From assembly GCF_963924675.1 (NCBI RefSeq), contig NC_089228.1, forward strand, positions 91,976,894 to 92,040,893: 64,000 nucleotides of DNA. Direction: 5' to 3'. The position numbers and the translations under genes were made by a program. Shown here one piece after another: positions 37,020-49,364 of this stretch (position 1 is the stretch's first letter; each line of letters opens with the position of its first letter). The stretch is from Phocoena phocoena (taxonomy: Eukaryota; Chordata; Mammalia; Artiodactyla; Phocoenidae). The notes beneath the pieces were generated by a model. It ran no database searches. It saw only the letters and a program-made list of their open reading frames with translations, and was not told where the DNA came from.

Positions 37020-38500
37020 CATAAAGATATCTGTTAGGAAATATTTAACACAAAACAAAATGCTGTAATGCTCAAAATAAGTTAATGCTACTCTTGAAGA
37101 CATTAACTTAATGCCTGGGTATGACTTAGGCACCCGGAGAATCTGGCCCATTAATTCTCCCAAAAGGTTCCTCTCCAAACTCTACCACATGGTAGGGGAG
37201 AGTAGCAAACTACTAACAACAGGACAAACCTGCCCCCTCTCCCCTCCTGTTTTTGTGTCTCCCCCTCCTCTCCCAAGCTAAAAATGAATTTCACATTTTT
37301 TAATGCCTGAAAAAAAAAGAAGACTACTTCATTACTAGCGAAAATTATACGAACTTCAAATTTCAGTGTCCATGAATAAAGGGAAATACAGCCACACCAT
37401 TCCTTTAAGTATTGTCTATGGCTGCTTTTAAGCTACAACAACACAGACGAGAAGTTACTAAAGAGACCACATAGCCAAGAAAACCTACAAGTTTACTATC
37501 CGGCCTTTTACTCAAAACGTTTGCCAAACCTTACTATATCAACAAGTTAAATTACTTCTCACTTTTACAATGAATAGCAAAAAACCTATTTCCTACTAGC
37601 CAAGACCACCTTGACAGTCATCCTCTTGATTTCTCAATTTTTTCTCTTTAACTTTAATAAATATTTATACAGTACTTCGATTCTAATTTTATTAAGGATT
37701 TTTACATTTGGGGATCGTAGTCTTTCCTTGTAAAATAATGTGGTATCTTCAAAAAGTCATGATCCAGCCACACTCAAACTATTGGGTTAATCATTTTAAC
37801 AAACTTTTATTGCCTGCTCATTGCATGCTGTGAGTCAAATACTTCTTGGTGCAGTAAAAAACTACCCAAAACCCCATGCTTGCCCTCAAGAGGCTTACAG
37901 TCTAATTAGACTCTAGTAACTGTAAGAACAATTTCCCCAAAGATCACTCCACAGTTGAATCTTACATTAAGGGATCTTAGAAATTTTACCAAGAATTCTA
38001 AGCTATGTTCCTTAAATAAAAAAGAAGTCTTATATAAGCAGTAAAGAAATAGTACTCTGCAAACAATTCTGGTAAACTCTGGTGGTTTAAGTCCCATAAC
38101 TTTTGCATTCCCATGACCATATAATCAAAGCTTCTTGATCTTTTTTGCTGTGTTCATCTCCGCTTTGGCCGTTTGGACCTAATCCTAGTTCAATATACTA
38201 AATGTAGTCACCCATATTCAATCATTTTAGAGAACGCACCAATTCAAACATCGCTGAAACTTGCAAACCTATCTGTGTTGCAGGATACCACTCTGATGGC
38301 AATGAAAGCAAGGCCGTTTGCATATGTGATTATTAGTCCCCAAAGTGATGACAACGAGGCTACTTCCACAAACAACCCTCTACCCAAAGGAGACAGAGAC
38401 CCAGCTGTGAGGTGACCTCTTTGGAGCTGTCCCTCAATGCCTCAGTGGCCTTCGCATTTTTTTAAAGTGACTCATGGCCTCAAGTCAGTTTCTGCAGTGA
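37020..38500. other. CAP2 intron 1, distal part
   Basis: Unassigned DNA. The stretch 37795-37910 ('aacttttattgcctgctcattgcatgctgtgag...ccctcaagaggcttacagtctaa') is an L2-like relic on the plus strand. Confidence 0.55.
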
Positions 38501-38639
38501 AGCCAGATCCGTTCCTTTCCAGCACTTCCTGGCTAGGGTCAAATTCAGTCCAATGACAGCCCTCCCCCCAACGACCCTGCACCCCTCTGAGGCTCAGAGC
38601 CAAACTGACGAGAAGCCCCAAAGTTAGACCAGCCTGGAG

Positions 38640-39165
38640 CGTGGCCGCAAGGCCTTGGCCATCCGTCCAGCCCCAAGCCCGCTCCGCGCCCGCACCGCCT
38701 TCCGGTCAGGCCAGCGCGCGCCGGGGCAGGCGGCGGGGGCAGGGAGCGCCGCTGCGCTGACCCAGATGGGGCGCCCGCACGCGCCCGCACGCCCGCGCCC
38801 GGGTCCCCGGCACCAAGGCCCCGCGTTCGCCCGCGTCCCCGGCAACGTGGCCCCTCAGGCACCAGCCCGGTCTTTATTCCTCGCGCGCCGCCCGCCCCGG
38901 CCCCTCTGCACCCCACCCATTGAGCGCAACTTCCGAGCGCGGCCGCGGAGCGCCCCCCGCACCTGCCCGCCGGCCCCTCCCGGCCCGGCTGCTCCGGATT
39001 ACCTGCTTGGGGGTCCTGCGGTCTGGTCCTGGGCGATGCCGATCCGTTTCTCGGCCCCTCGCGCCCTCCTCCCGCCTGCCCTCCTCCCCTCCTCCTCCCC
39101 CCTGAGTAGGAGTCGGTGTCAGTCACGCCGCTCCTGGGGAGAGTGGCCGGCGGCTTCCGGGAGCT
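38640..39165. promoter_or_regulatory. CpG island, probable CAP2 promoter
   Basis: This is the only strongly GC-rich, CpG-dense block in an otherwise AT-rich, CpG-depleted window. It contains many CG dinucleotides and Sp1-like GC boxes (for example cgcccgccccgg near 38887-38898). An ETS-like CCGGAAG lies on the minus strand within 39151-39160. A CCAAT sequence on the minus strand lies near 39431-39436, upstream of the gene. No clear TATA box is seen; the minus strand has a weak TTTATTTG near 39243-39251. Its position 31 kb upstream of the CAP2 start codon and the donor at 39003 suggest it drives CAP2. Whether it also fires to the right cannot be told from sequence. Confidence 0.8.
39003..39165 (-). 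other. CAP2: Candidate CAP2 exon 1 (5' untranslated)
   Basis: On the minus strand a CAG|GTAATC splice donor falls inside the CpG island, with the last exon base at 39003 and GT at 39002-39001. Splicing from it to the acceptor before 7596 would put CCCAAGCAG directly before GATGGCAGAG, placing the start codon one base into exon 2. That is the expected CAP2 layout: non-coding first exon, long intron, start codon at the top of exon 2. The 5' boundary is not visible in sequence; 39165 is arbitrary, chosen at the edge of the GC-rich block next to an ETS-like site. The exon could be longer or another donor could be used. Cap-selected cDNA would settle it. Confidence 0.5.
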
Positions 39166-39180
39166 CCAAATACAGGCAAG

Positions 39181-39345
39181 CCGAGGGGGAGAGAGAGGGA
39201 GAGGGAGGAAGGGAGGAGAGCCAAGCTCCGCGGGTGGGGAGTGCAAATAAAGGGGAGCGGAGAGGAGAGGGGAATGGAGGAAGGGAGGGGCAGATGGGCC
39301 GTGGGAGAAAAGAGAGGGAGATGAGGAAGGCAGAGGGCGGCAGGC
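39181..39345 (+). repeat. Purine-rich (GGGAGA/GGAAGG) low-complexity tract
   Basis: An almost uninterrupted run of G and A on the plus strand (gggagagagagggagaggg and similar), interrupted briefly by non-purine bases near 39217-39255. It lies immediately upstream of the CAP2 CpG island in gene orientation. Polypurine tracts at promoters can form triplex or nucleosome-poor DNA; that role here is inference. Confidence 0.8.
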
Positions 39346-39349
39346 TCTG

Positions 39350-42300
39350 AAAGAAATGAATTCGCTGCATCAGGCGGCATTGCAAAGAAGTCTGGAAAGA
39401 TCCGGGAGGCTCCTGGCTGAAAGAGCCACAGATTGGATCCTCAAACACTTGTGCGGAGAAATGATGGGTCCTTAAGAAGCAAGAGACGGGCCTGTGTGTT
39501 CCCCAACCCCAGGATAGGGATAAAGGTCCTGGCTGGAGAGGGAGGTGGACAAGCGACGCTTTAGCTAGACATCAAGCTGAGATGCACTCATATTTTGTAA
39601 CGACATTTTAAAAATATATTTTGAAATGCACTTTACATACATCTTTTTAAAAAATTGCCTGATTGTTTAAAAATAAATGTACCCTAAACCAATTATTTTT
39701 ATTGTGCGTATTTGTGGCCATTCCTATTTATAAGTTGACTGTAATTACAAAATTGGAGATTTTTACTTTTTTGTTAACACTGTTAGAAGGAAAACATTGA
39801 TTTTCAATTTTCATTAGTTTATTTCCATCTGAAAAAGTAGACTTAAAGCTCTTCATTGAATGAATGCTAGGAAAATAATTACAGAGAAGAGAGAAGGGGT
39901 GGGTGTAATCGATACTTCTTAAAGCAATATTTCCAAACAAACACTAGGATGAGTATCTAAAAAGCCAATATTTTCTGTCAGTGTTTAAATTGCACGTTAA
40001 TTTGGTTCTGTGCATTACAAGGCTTATTCTAACACCACAGGTCACAACTTAAATGAAGGTTTTTCCTATCACACATTGCTCTTGTCCAACAGTGGTGATA
40101 AGGAGTGCCTCTTTGCTCCCCTTTGTCTGGAAAAAAGGGAAACAAAATGACATTGCTTATGTCACTGATAACATTGCTAAATGAATGCATACACTGCAAA
40201 TATCCAGGGCCAGTGCTGTCCCTATCATGCACATGCCTTGCATTTGGTAGGTAATTAATACATTTATACTGAAGAATGAATGAATGAAATTATATATATA
40301 CATTTATGTTCCAGGGATGCCAAAAATAATATATCCTTAAGAACCAATTTTTACAGGTTCAAAGGAAACTTCCAAGCATCCAGTCTAACGTGACTTATTT
40401 TTCTCTAGCATTAACTTCAGCAATCATTAATAGAGCACTTCGTTCAGTTAAGTCTATTTTGCACTGGAGTATAAAGTATTATGGAGTATAAAGGTGAATG
40501 AGGCACAAATCCTCCCCTTAGGTTTATAAGATAGTAAGATGATGAAGAGAGTATAAAAATAACTACAGTGTAAGAAAGACTATATAAAACATGTCCTAAG
40601 AGAAATATGAACAAAGTTTGTGGATGTGCAGAAGAGGCAGGTTGCTTCTAGTGCTGGGGACCAGAGAATGCATCCTGGTGGAATTAAGAGTTGAGTCTTC
40701 AAGCAGAAATGACAATAAGAATGGGCAGTGGGGGAAGGGCACTCAAGATGAAAGGACAGCAGGGATAAAGATGGAGAGGTGATAAAGGATGGGACATGTA
40801 TGAAGGACAGTGGGTGAGCTTTGCTGGAATGGAAAGCTGTGCGACCCAGATCTGGGAGGAAAGGATAGGTCCCAGCAGATGGAGGCCTTCAATCTTAGCC
40901 TAAGTTGTTTGAACCCTAAGGGGCAGGCACTGGGGGATTGTGACAGTTTTGAAGCAGAATCATGATAACAACAGTTAATTTGGTGATGTTGACTAGGATT
41001 GGAAAAAGATAGGAGACAGGGAAATTCTCTAAGAAATAATTCACTAGTTTGGAGGGTCTTAAGCCTCTTGAGTCTTAAGCCGGTGCCTGAATTCTTCCCT
41101 TAACTAATTCCATCTCACAGAGCACCTGTCTGCTATGTGACGGATGCCCAATGGGGCTACCCCCGCCAGTGAACTCTTCTTTCTCACAACTCTCTCACAT
41201 TTATTGTCCATATTTTCCAACTAGACCTGAAAGTTCCAAGAAAGCAAAGATAATGTCTGTTTAAAGGTTCAAGGCTATTTTCTGGAGGCTGACACAGAGA
41301 AAAGTCATTGAGTACATATTTATTAATACATTTTTCTTTTACAGGATTAGTTCTGAAGGTGGTAGAGTTGGAAAGAAGAGGACAGATGCTGGGCTCTTCT
41401 AAATCTTTTCAGACCTTGAGATTCCCACCCAAACCCTTGCCTTTCTCCTTAACAGACGATCTCATTATCTGCTGTACAAGGAGGCTGGTGCCATGTTAAC
41501 TTCTATACCTTTTCCTTACACTTAATTTGAACTATGTCCCCTTCATCACCAAAGCTAAGAGTATTCTCGTCTTATTCCACCTTGGTCCTCTACACTGCAT
41601 CTGAGACTCCTCCTCCCCACTGATTTTGTCCCTCTGGATAACATTTCAGTTGCCACCAGCCAGGCTGTACCAGAAAGCTGGTAACACAGTAGACACATGG
41701 GGGAGGGGGGGGCCATCTTTGGAATGGTTGTGCTGTTCTGCCTTTCTTTATATAGTGTAAAACTTTTAAATTGACAATTTTATATGAAGGGGCTTTGCTA
41801 GGATCTCAACACAGAGTAGGTGACTCAGGACCTTGAAATTCACAGTCTATAAAGCTTCTACAAGAATCAAGTGAGATCCAGACTTCCACGATCCTCTCCC
41901 AGAATCTGCTCCTGAGGGTCAAGCGCACCTGTGGAGCAGTCTGACATGCAGGAGGCTAACCATCTCTGAGCTGGCTTGCTGAAGAATTCTCCCCCAAAGG
42001 GATGTATTGGATGGAAACAAACGAACCCAAATATACCCTCTTCCTAAGCAGTGTTCATGCTTCTCAAAGAGGTGCAAGGAGAGAGAATGGGTCCCTGGAT
42101 TCTCAGTTGTGCCCTAAATGAAGTTATGCTAGGGCCCCAGGTCTCTGTGAAGCCTATTCTACCCTCATGACTGCTGAGATAGTGAGACCAGATTATAGTC
42201 CCCTTGCTGTTTTACCTGAATCCCCTTTCACCTTTTCCAGCAAGAGACCATACCAGCAACAGCCAATGAACACAGTGTCCATTTTTTGGAGCTTTTCCTA

Positions 42301-44860
42301 GCCAATGAGGAGGAAAGGAGAATGATGACATGCCTCCACAAACATGCCTTCTCAGGAGTTAAAGTTTTGAAGAACACGTTACCAATGTCCCATGAGAGCT
42401 GGCATTTCATTTCAATAATTCCCAAGTGGGAAGTTATCAATGGTAATTTTACCAGCAGTTGATACACACGTTGTGGGTGCTGAGAATACCACACTCTCAG
42501 CAAACAGAGCATAATAATCATAGATAAAACTTACTGAGCACTTACCACGTGAATGAGGGCTTTATATTCTTTCTTCTTAAAGAGGGAACCGGGGTAGCTC
42601 AGCGCTTGCATCCTGACCCTCTTCCTCTTCATTGGAAGCTTGTGCTCGAGAAGTCAAAGACTCTAAAAACAAGTTTAAAATATTCCAAACTTTTGTCATG
42701 TGAAGGTCCTTAGTAAAGATTTCTACCTGATTTACTTCCGTATGTCCTGACCCAGCATCTATAAGAGAGAGGATTCTTTGATGGCTACACTTTGTGGTCT
42801 GATTGTCCCTGATATGGAGGAATTATACTGAGCTTTCACTGGATGGGACAGCTACAAAGTATGGCAGAGCTGGCCACATCATATAACCTTTGCAACACTA
42901 CCTCCATTGCCCACTTCTCCTCCACCACCGCACTTGGGCCCAGCCTCCTTTGGCTACACCTTGTTCTTGGTTACATAGTTCTGGCACATGGAAACAAATT
43001 GGAGGTAGCAGCACACAGCCCTCTTTTTCCCAAGGTGGGGATTCTCAGTCATTATTTTGATAATTCAGTCCACCCACAAATGGGGGTGGGGGTGGGGGGT
43101 TGGGAAAGATGAGCACGGAAGGTGAGTGGATGAACTGTAAAGGGAAGAAAGCAAAGGTGAGCAATGCCAGGTTCCCTAGCACTGCAGACACTAAAATTGA
43201 CACTTTTTATTTGTTCAGTGAATTCTTAACCTGAGATCCCTAGACAGGCTTCAGGAGTCTGTGAGTTCCACAAATCGTGTTATGTTTTAGGTTTTGTGCA
43301 TTTATTTGAGGAGATGATCCACAGCTTTTATCTTATTTTTTTGGAGTCATCTATGTCGAAATATTGACCGAGATATCAATGATTTTATGGAAGTGCAAAA
43401 CAGAGAACTGGTTCCTTCCTGCTTTTTCTTTCCAAGTCCCTCCGCAAAGACAGAATCTCAGGCTCAGGTGAACAGAGGCTTTGGTTCTTCAGAACAGAGG
43501 TGTGATCAGCCTTGCTGAACAGAATTATCCAGGCAGATCATGTTTGGTATGTTCAATCTTTTGGGAATATCTTCTCTTTTTAAAGGGCATCTTGTGATGG
43601 TCATACTTTAACTCAAAGGAATAATTCACTAATCCCAGGCACCGAGGCGGGGGATGGGGTAAGGTTCAGAGGCATTTGAGAAGATGACAAGGGGTAGTGG
43701 ACACCACTCAGGCCACCGGGCATGGCTCTAATAATCCACTTTGTGGATAAGACTGTCCCTGCATGAAAATTTCATGTCATTAGAAATAGATTAAGACTGC
43801 TGGTCTTAAACCTAAGGATTCTTTTTATATTCCACTGATTTGTTGGAGCTATACCTAAATACTCCAGTCCACATTCATCTCTTCTGTCACTGAATCACTT
43901 GGAATTTGAATAAATTTACTGTTTATTCATTAAAATATCAATATAAAGAAATTACTCTTAAATTTTTTCCCCCGTTTTCTGTTTTCCAAGTCTCCCCTGT
44001 CTATATTTAAATGCCTCAAGGCAGGACCATACATAGTCCAAATTTACTTTATGTCATTATGTAATGCTAAAGAAAGTGCTGCCCATAGTCTTTCTTTTTT
44101 ATTCAAACAGAAAGTCACAAAAATTATCATCCTCATCAGTTCACTCAGTCCCATGTAATTAATTTTTTTTATCTTGATCTTTTGTTAGCACTTTAATGAA
44201 TTCATCAGTTTCCATAGTCTCTTCCTCTTGGCATATGTTGACAAAGAGCCTCCATTCACCTGTTGGCCAGGTGCCCTTGTGCCAGGGACACCTGCCCAGC
44301 TGTACACAGTGGCCCTAACCAAGGAGAACATGACATGCAATCAATGGTAAGTAGTTTCCATTGGTTTGCTTACTGAAACAAATCCAGATTTAAAGTCAGA
44401 GCTCAGAGAAAGAGACAAGTGTGTCTGAAATAGTATAGAAAATAAAACCATTGCCCATGGTGTTTAATATATATTTTTAAAATTCTAATTATTGGGAAGA
44501 AATAAGACGACATTGAAAACAAAATTAATATGAGAAGTAATAGGATTAATTATAATTAGTTAAAATTAACCAATAATTATAATAATCAGCCATATTAATA
44601 AAAACAGAATTAATAACAGCCAGATTCAAAGTTTGGAGACAGTCTAAGGGAGAAACATTATCCAAGAGAATTTAAGAGAACTAGTGGTATCAATATGAAT
44701 CCAGAAAGAGTATAGAGAAAGGGGCCAACACGGTATTTAATTCTTCTGAGTGTAAAGAAGGCTCGAGAAGGTGAGTTGCCTGAGACCAATGGTTAGACAA
44801 GGGTTTATTAGTAATAAGGCAAACTTATTTATCTTTCATTTGAATGGAGTATCTTAAAAC
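39350..44860. other. Intergenic DNA upstream of CAP2, no gene seen
   Basis: No exon, RNA gene or confident transposon. A G-rich run with quadruplex pattern lies at 43082-43104. Another G-run lies at 41701-41712. The stretch 43205-43340 ('aacctgagatccctagacagg...gtctgtgagttcc') resembles a dispersed mammalian repeat I cannot name. The absence of young repeats over about 5 kb contrasts with the neighbouring DNA. Confidence 0.5.
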
Positions 44861-44871
44861 TAATGAAAATA

Positions 44872-45003
44872 GGGAATTCCCTGGCGGTCCAGTGGTTAAA
44901 ACTCGGTGCTTTCACTGCTGTGAGCCCAGGCTTAATCCCTGCTCAGGGATCTAAGATCCCACAAGCCGCGTGGTGCGGGCAAAACAAATAAACAAACAAA
45001 AAG
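44872..45003 (+). mobile_element. CHR/artiodactyl tRNA-derived SINE (short 'gcggtccagtgg' type)
   Basis: ggaattccctggcggtccag head, 'ggcttaatccctgctcaggg' B-box region, tail of caaaacaaataaacaaac. Flanked by taatgaaaata at 44861-44871 and 45004-45014. Confidence 0.94.
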
Positions 45004-45014
45004 TAATGAAAATA

Positions 45015-47853
45015 TAGAACAAAAATAATCATTTCATCCTAACATGACACTAGTATTTGTATGTTCTTTCATTTCTTTTCATGTTTTCTATGTGATATAC
45101 TTTGTCGCTGTAAGTTAAAAGCGAAGTCAAAATGTATAGCTAAAATAGAGAATTAGATTTCAGTTTAAAAACTAAGATTATGTTTATTAAGGGGAACACA
45201 CTTGCCTCTCTCATTTGATCACAGCAAAAAGTAATACTTATACAGTATTGCTGTAAGATGGAACAGCTAACGATGGGGAAGAAAGACTGAAGGATGTGGA
45301 GAAGTCTACCTAGAACTTACCCAGAATTAACAACGCTCTTTTAAGTGATGGAAATGCCACAATATCCATCCACCACACACCTGGCGCACAGAAGGCTCTC
45401 AACTGATATTGGTTGAACTGAATGTTTGACACATAACGTTCAGTTAGAGAACAACCTAGAAAATATGCATTGTCTAGAAGAAACTTTCATTGTTCAAAAT
45501 AATTTTAAACAGTAAATATAACAATCAGTGGTCTATTATGAATTTAATGTTGTACATATGTATTATATACTTAGCATGTATTAAATACAGAGTATGTTTA
45601 ATACATAGGAAATAAAAAGTGGGTTGACCTGCAATTTCATGGAATCACTAAGACAGCAAGTGGAAAATTCCGAAAAAATAACTCCGTCTAATCAGGTATA
45701 TTCCTAGTCAGGGCATCTAAAAACATTTTACAATGGACAACTCTAGTTATCCAAGTTTCTGCCTGTTTTAGGTCAAGAGTCATCAACAAAACAGGAAGGA
45801 TTAACTTCAAATAATTTTCCCAGCTAGATCTCACACTTGGAAAATAGTATTCTATTGAGTTTTGTGGATTCCTCCATTTTTTGGAAACAACACAATCCAG
45901 ATTAAGTATTTTGTAATGATCCAAAAAGAGAAAAGAAAAGAAAAGAAAAATAGGCTGCTTTAAAACCTTGATCCTTCTTTATGACACCTCAAGAGTTTTG
46001 TTGATGTGATCCGGTTGCTTCTCAGCAAATGTAAGGGGTAGACTCAGGAGTTATTTAGGAGTCTGATCTACATGAAAGGAAGATCTATGAGCCTTCTTAC
46101 CAATTCTGGTCAGAGGAGCCAGCATTTGTCTCCTCCTTCTCTCCCCCACACTTCCCACCCTAGATTATCTTCATCATCTTGTGACCAAAGGAGAAAATAA
46201 CTCCCCAGCTGTCAGTGGCTTTCTCAGCTGCCAACACAAGAACTTGATCACACAGAGGGAAACTCCTGATTTAAGAAAAGACAGTCAACATGCACACTTT
46301 TGCTTATACCATCGGGGCTTCTGGTGGTGGTCATGGGGTGTACCTCTGCCTGCATCCACCAGTGCTCCCTGAAGCTACAGTAAAGACTTAGCTTTTTGTT
46401 GTTGTTATTATTCTTTTAGCTTTTGCATAACTGGCCTTTTGAATATCTCACATGGACCACTGGCCACCAGGTTTTATATGATATATAGAGAATATAACTT
46501 TGCTCACTTTCTGCCATTTTAGAAATTCTCTGGGTCCTGCTGAACCTGTTAATAGTGAATAGTGGACCAGTGGTGGGAGGAAGGGAGGAGGCTCTGACTG
46601 AGGAGCTGCGGCCTTGCTCAGTGCTGGCTCTTCGCCCATGCTTCTACTTTTCAAAAATCAATAGGGTTGGAAGCTGGAGACACTGGAGGTGTGTGACAGA
46701 GAGGAGAAAGGCGAAGATGCTCGTAGATCCATCTGGCAGTGCATGCATGGAGGATGGAGGGAGGCCTGGAAGAGGTAGCAGGAAAGGCATGGGGCTCTGT
46801 ACAGGGCAGAGAGAACGGACAAAGCCAGAGCTAGGATCAGCCCATGGTGCCAGGGTTGGCTGGCTGGGCTGTGGGTGTCTTGGGGACACGGAAACAATGC
46901 CTGGGATAAAAAGCTCCACGCCTACCACCTATGACCATGTGGCAGGTCTTCCTGAAAGTAGTCCTGAATTTAAATGGAAAGAGTCTAGAAGGGCTATATT
47001 TTCGATTTTTTAAGGATAATAAAAGCATTAATGGGTGAAATTCTGCATTTTTGACTAAGTATCTATAATTTTGTGAATTTCTCCCAGTGGTGATGAAATA
47101 ATAGTGGATGAAGTAAAATCAATGTAGCCTCTGCAAATACCTGTGGGGAGAGGGTGATAGACAGGAAGGGGGAGGATTCCACAGCACAGATGGAGTGTTT
47201 ATAGTTCCAGCTTCTGACATGATGAGGAAGAAGGAGAAGATGCGGGGCTTAACTCTAAGTTGACTTCAGGAAAAAAAGTGATGAATTTCTTACTTCTCAC
47301 AGATGTAGCAATGAAAATTCATTCTTCATTCAACAAAACTTGATCTTCAGACAAGTCTCGAATGATTTACTACAACCTCATAAAAAGTGTCAAAGAGATC
47401 TGTAAAATAAGACCAACCTGCTCAGAGTTTTTAAAAAGTAACTACAGAAAAGTCTGAATAATTGTGTGGTGCCATTCAAACATATTTGATAAGCCTTCTA
47501 CAATCATTACTATGTACTTGAACTTTTCTTGTTTTATGTATTTTCTTGTATTTAGATTTTCAACTACACGATCAAACTCTTTTAGTGTCATGAAAACTCA
47601 TTTTAAAATCGAATAACTGTATTTTTCTTTAGTCTAACTACTATAACTCAGAAAAGATTCTAGTGTCTGATTTTTCCTGTATTTGGGAATTCTTCTTGAA
47701 GTCTGATGTGGTCATTAAAAAAGATTGCAAAGAAAAGTAACTATAATCATAACCCTCTTGTAATCTAAAAACAACTGATGTCAGGAAGTAGCTGTGCGGC
47801 TGAAACGTTTAGTCAACACCTCCTTGATCATGTCTAACCAGAACCTGAATAAG
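45015..47853. other. Intergenic DNA, no gene seen
   Basis: Unassigned. The stretch 45375-45425 ('cacctggcgcacagaaggctctcaactgatattggttgaactgaatg') is an L2/MIR-like 3' end. A short (AAAAG)n lies at 45928-45950. The GC-richer part at 46550-46900 contains overlapping open frames on both strands but no splice or promoter signal I trust. Confidence 0.5.
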
Positions 47854-47864
47854 ACTTACTAAGA

Positions 47865-48074
47865 GGGCTTCCCTGGTGGCGCAGTGGTTGAGAGTCTGCC
47901 TGCCGATTCGGGGGACACGGGTTCGTGCCCTGGCCCGGGAAGATCCCACATGCTGCAGAGTGGCTGGGCCCGTGAGCCACGGCCGCTGAGCCTGCGCGTC
48001 CAGAGCCTGTGCTCCACAACGGGAGAGGCCACAACAGTGAGAGGCCTGCGTACTGCAAAAAAAAAAAAAAAAAA
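47865..48074 (+). mobile_element. CHR-type SINE (short form)
   Basis: gggcttccctggtggcgcag head, short 'ccacggccgctgagcctgcg' body, A-tail. Flanked by acttactaaga at 47854-47864 and 48075-48085. Confidence 0.96.
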
Positions 48075-48643
48075 ACTTACTAAGAACACCAGTGTCATGA
48101 GCTTTTCATTTATTTTGCTCTGATTTCAAATATCCATTGAGAGATTTTTGCCCTCCCACCCACCCAAAGACAGAGAGCTGGTGGCAAATTGGAGCAAATG
48201 CTGACATAGATTTGCATTTTCCAGGGTTCTTTAAAGCACAAGTAAGAGTGCCACAGCCTCCCACTGAGTAGCAAAAAATAGCCAATTTTCCATGGTCCAC
48301 TGGAAAATTGGCATTTATCAGTGAGGGAAGCTTATTCATTATGTAAGAGTACATTCTGTAGATAGTTTTTCAACTATCCACATAAAATCCAGCCCCAGTG
48401 CCAAGGTCCCAGATCTCATCTTGCCCTGGTATCTGGAGCAATGATGACCAGGCTGTGTTTTGAGCCTGCTTGAGGATGGCTGATTCATTGTAGCATTTGC
48501 TCTGTGTATTTTAAGACAGGAAGGCAGTACAGTTCAATAACTCTTCCAGTTCCTGGCTTTGGAAGTAAGCAGACAGCAAATTTCATTTTGCATGTTAGTT
48601 CAAACCTGTCATGTTCAAACAACTTCAGCAACCCTCTAGAGAG

Positions 48644-49020
48644 CAGTGCTGCCCAGAAGAACTTTCTGTGATGATGAAGGTGTTCATCTAAGTGTGATTT
48701 TAAAAGTTCAGGTGTGCTCCCCTCCCCCTCCCCACTCGCTTCATCTCCCAGAGCAGAAGTCTCCACTACCACTTCCAGGAATCATCTTTATCAGTCACCC
48801 TTCAGTGAGGGCTGAAAAACTAAAATAGTAATCAGACAGGGAAAGAATGAAGATGAGACAGATTTCTAGCAACAAGCATTCTAGAGTTGTTCTGTCTAAT
48901 ATGGTATCCACTAGACACAGGTGGCTATTATAATTTTTACTAATTAAAGTGAACAATTCAGCTCCTCACTGGACACACAATAGCCACATGAGCTAGTGGC
49001 TGCTGCTTTGGACAGTACAG
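48644..49020 (+). mobile_element. MER20-like hAT transposon, split by about 195 bp
   Basis: The left part (cagtgctgcccagaagaact, 'tctgtgatgatgaaggtgttc') and right part ('gttctgtctaatatggtatccactag', 'cacatgagctagtggctgct', 'tttggacagtacag') are the two ends of a MER20-type element. The termini form an imperfect inverted pair. The stretch 48691-48885 interrupts it and is not MER20. Confidence 0.75.
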
Positions 49021-49364
49021 CATTTGGCCATTCAGTAGGATATAGGAGAAAAATATCTTTATATTTTACATGTAAAGCCCCATTAATGGATTAATAAGAC
49101 ACAGAGATAGTTTTATATAAAGAAGAGAAATTTTTAAAAATTAACTTGTTTAGAAAAATTTCAAATAAACATGCTCTTGACAAAATTTAACTAGTATATA
49201 AAGAGTAGGGTGTAAAACATAAGTCTTTTCTCACCCCCAGCTACTACAAATCCTTCCCACTGTGGCACTGAATACAATCATGATTTAGTGTGTGAGTGCG
49301 TGTGTGTGTGTGTATTTCTCAAAAATGCCTATGTAAATAAACACAGGTAAAGGTTTTCAATATC

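Larger units (their letters stand above)
3870..39165 (-). other. CAP2: CAP2 gene, 5' portion (candidate exon 1 to coding exon 2)
   Basis: The 5' part of the gene for cyclase-associated protein 2, read right to left. The supported pieces are two coding exons (7475-7596 and 3870-3970) and a CpG-island promoter with a candidate non-coding exon ending at 39003. CAP proteins bind G-actin and recycle it after cofilin-driven severing. CAP2 is the isoform enriched in heart, skeletal muscle and brain (established knowledge). The identification rests on the encoded N-terminus matching CAP2 rather than CAP1 and on correct splice sites and phase. The remaining exons are not found in bases 1-3869 and should lie left of the window. 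Intron 1 would be about 31.4 kb and intron 2 about 3.5 kb. The right end given here is a guess at the transcription start. Confidence 0.9.

Noticed and set aside
38545..39350. Overlapping open frames of 231-233 codons on both strands in the CpG island
   Set aside because: High GC removes stop codons. The peptides are low-complexity Arg/Pro/Gly, and the minus-strand frame crosses the likely splice donor without a domain.
46555..47013. 152-codon plus-strand frame with an overlapping minus-strand frame of 94 codons
   Set aside because: No recognisable domain and no exon boundaries or promoter; frames occur on both strands in a mildly GC-rich stretch.
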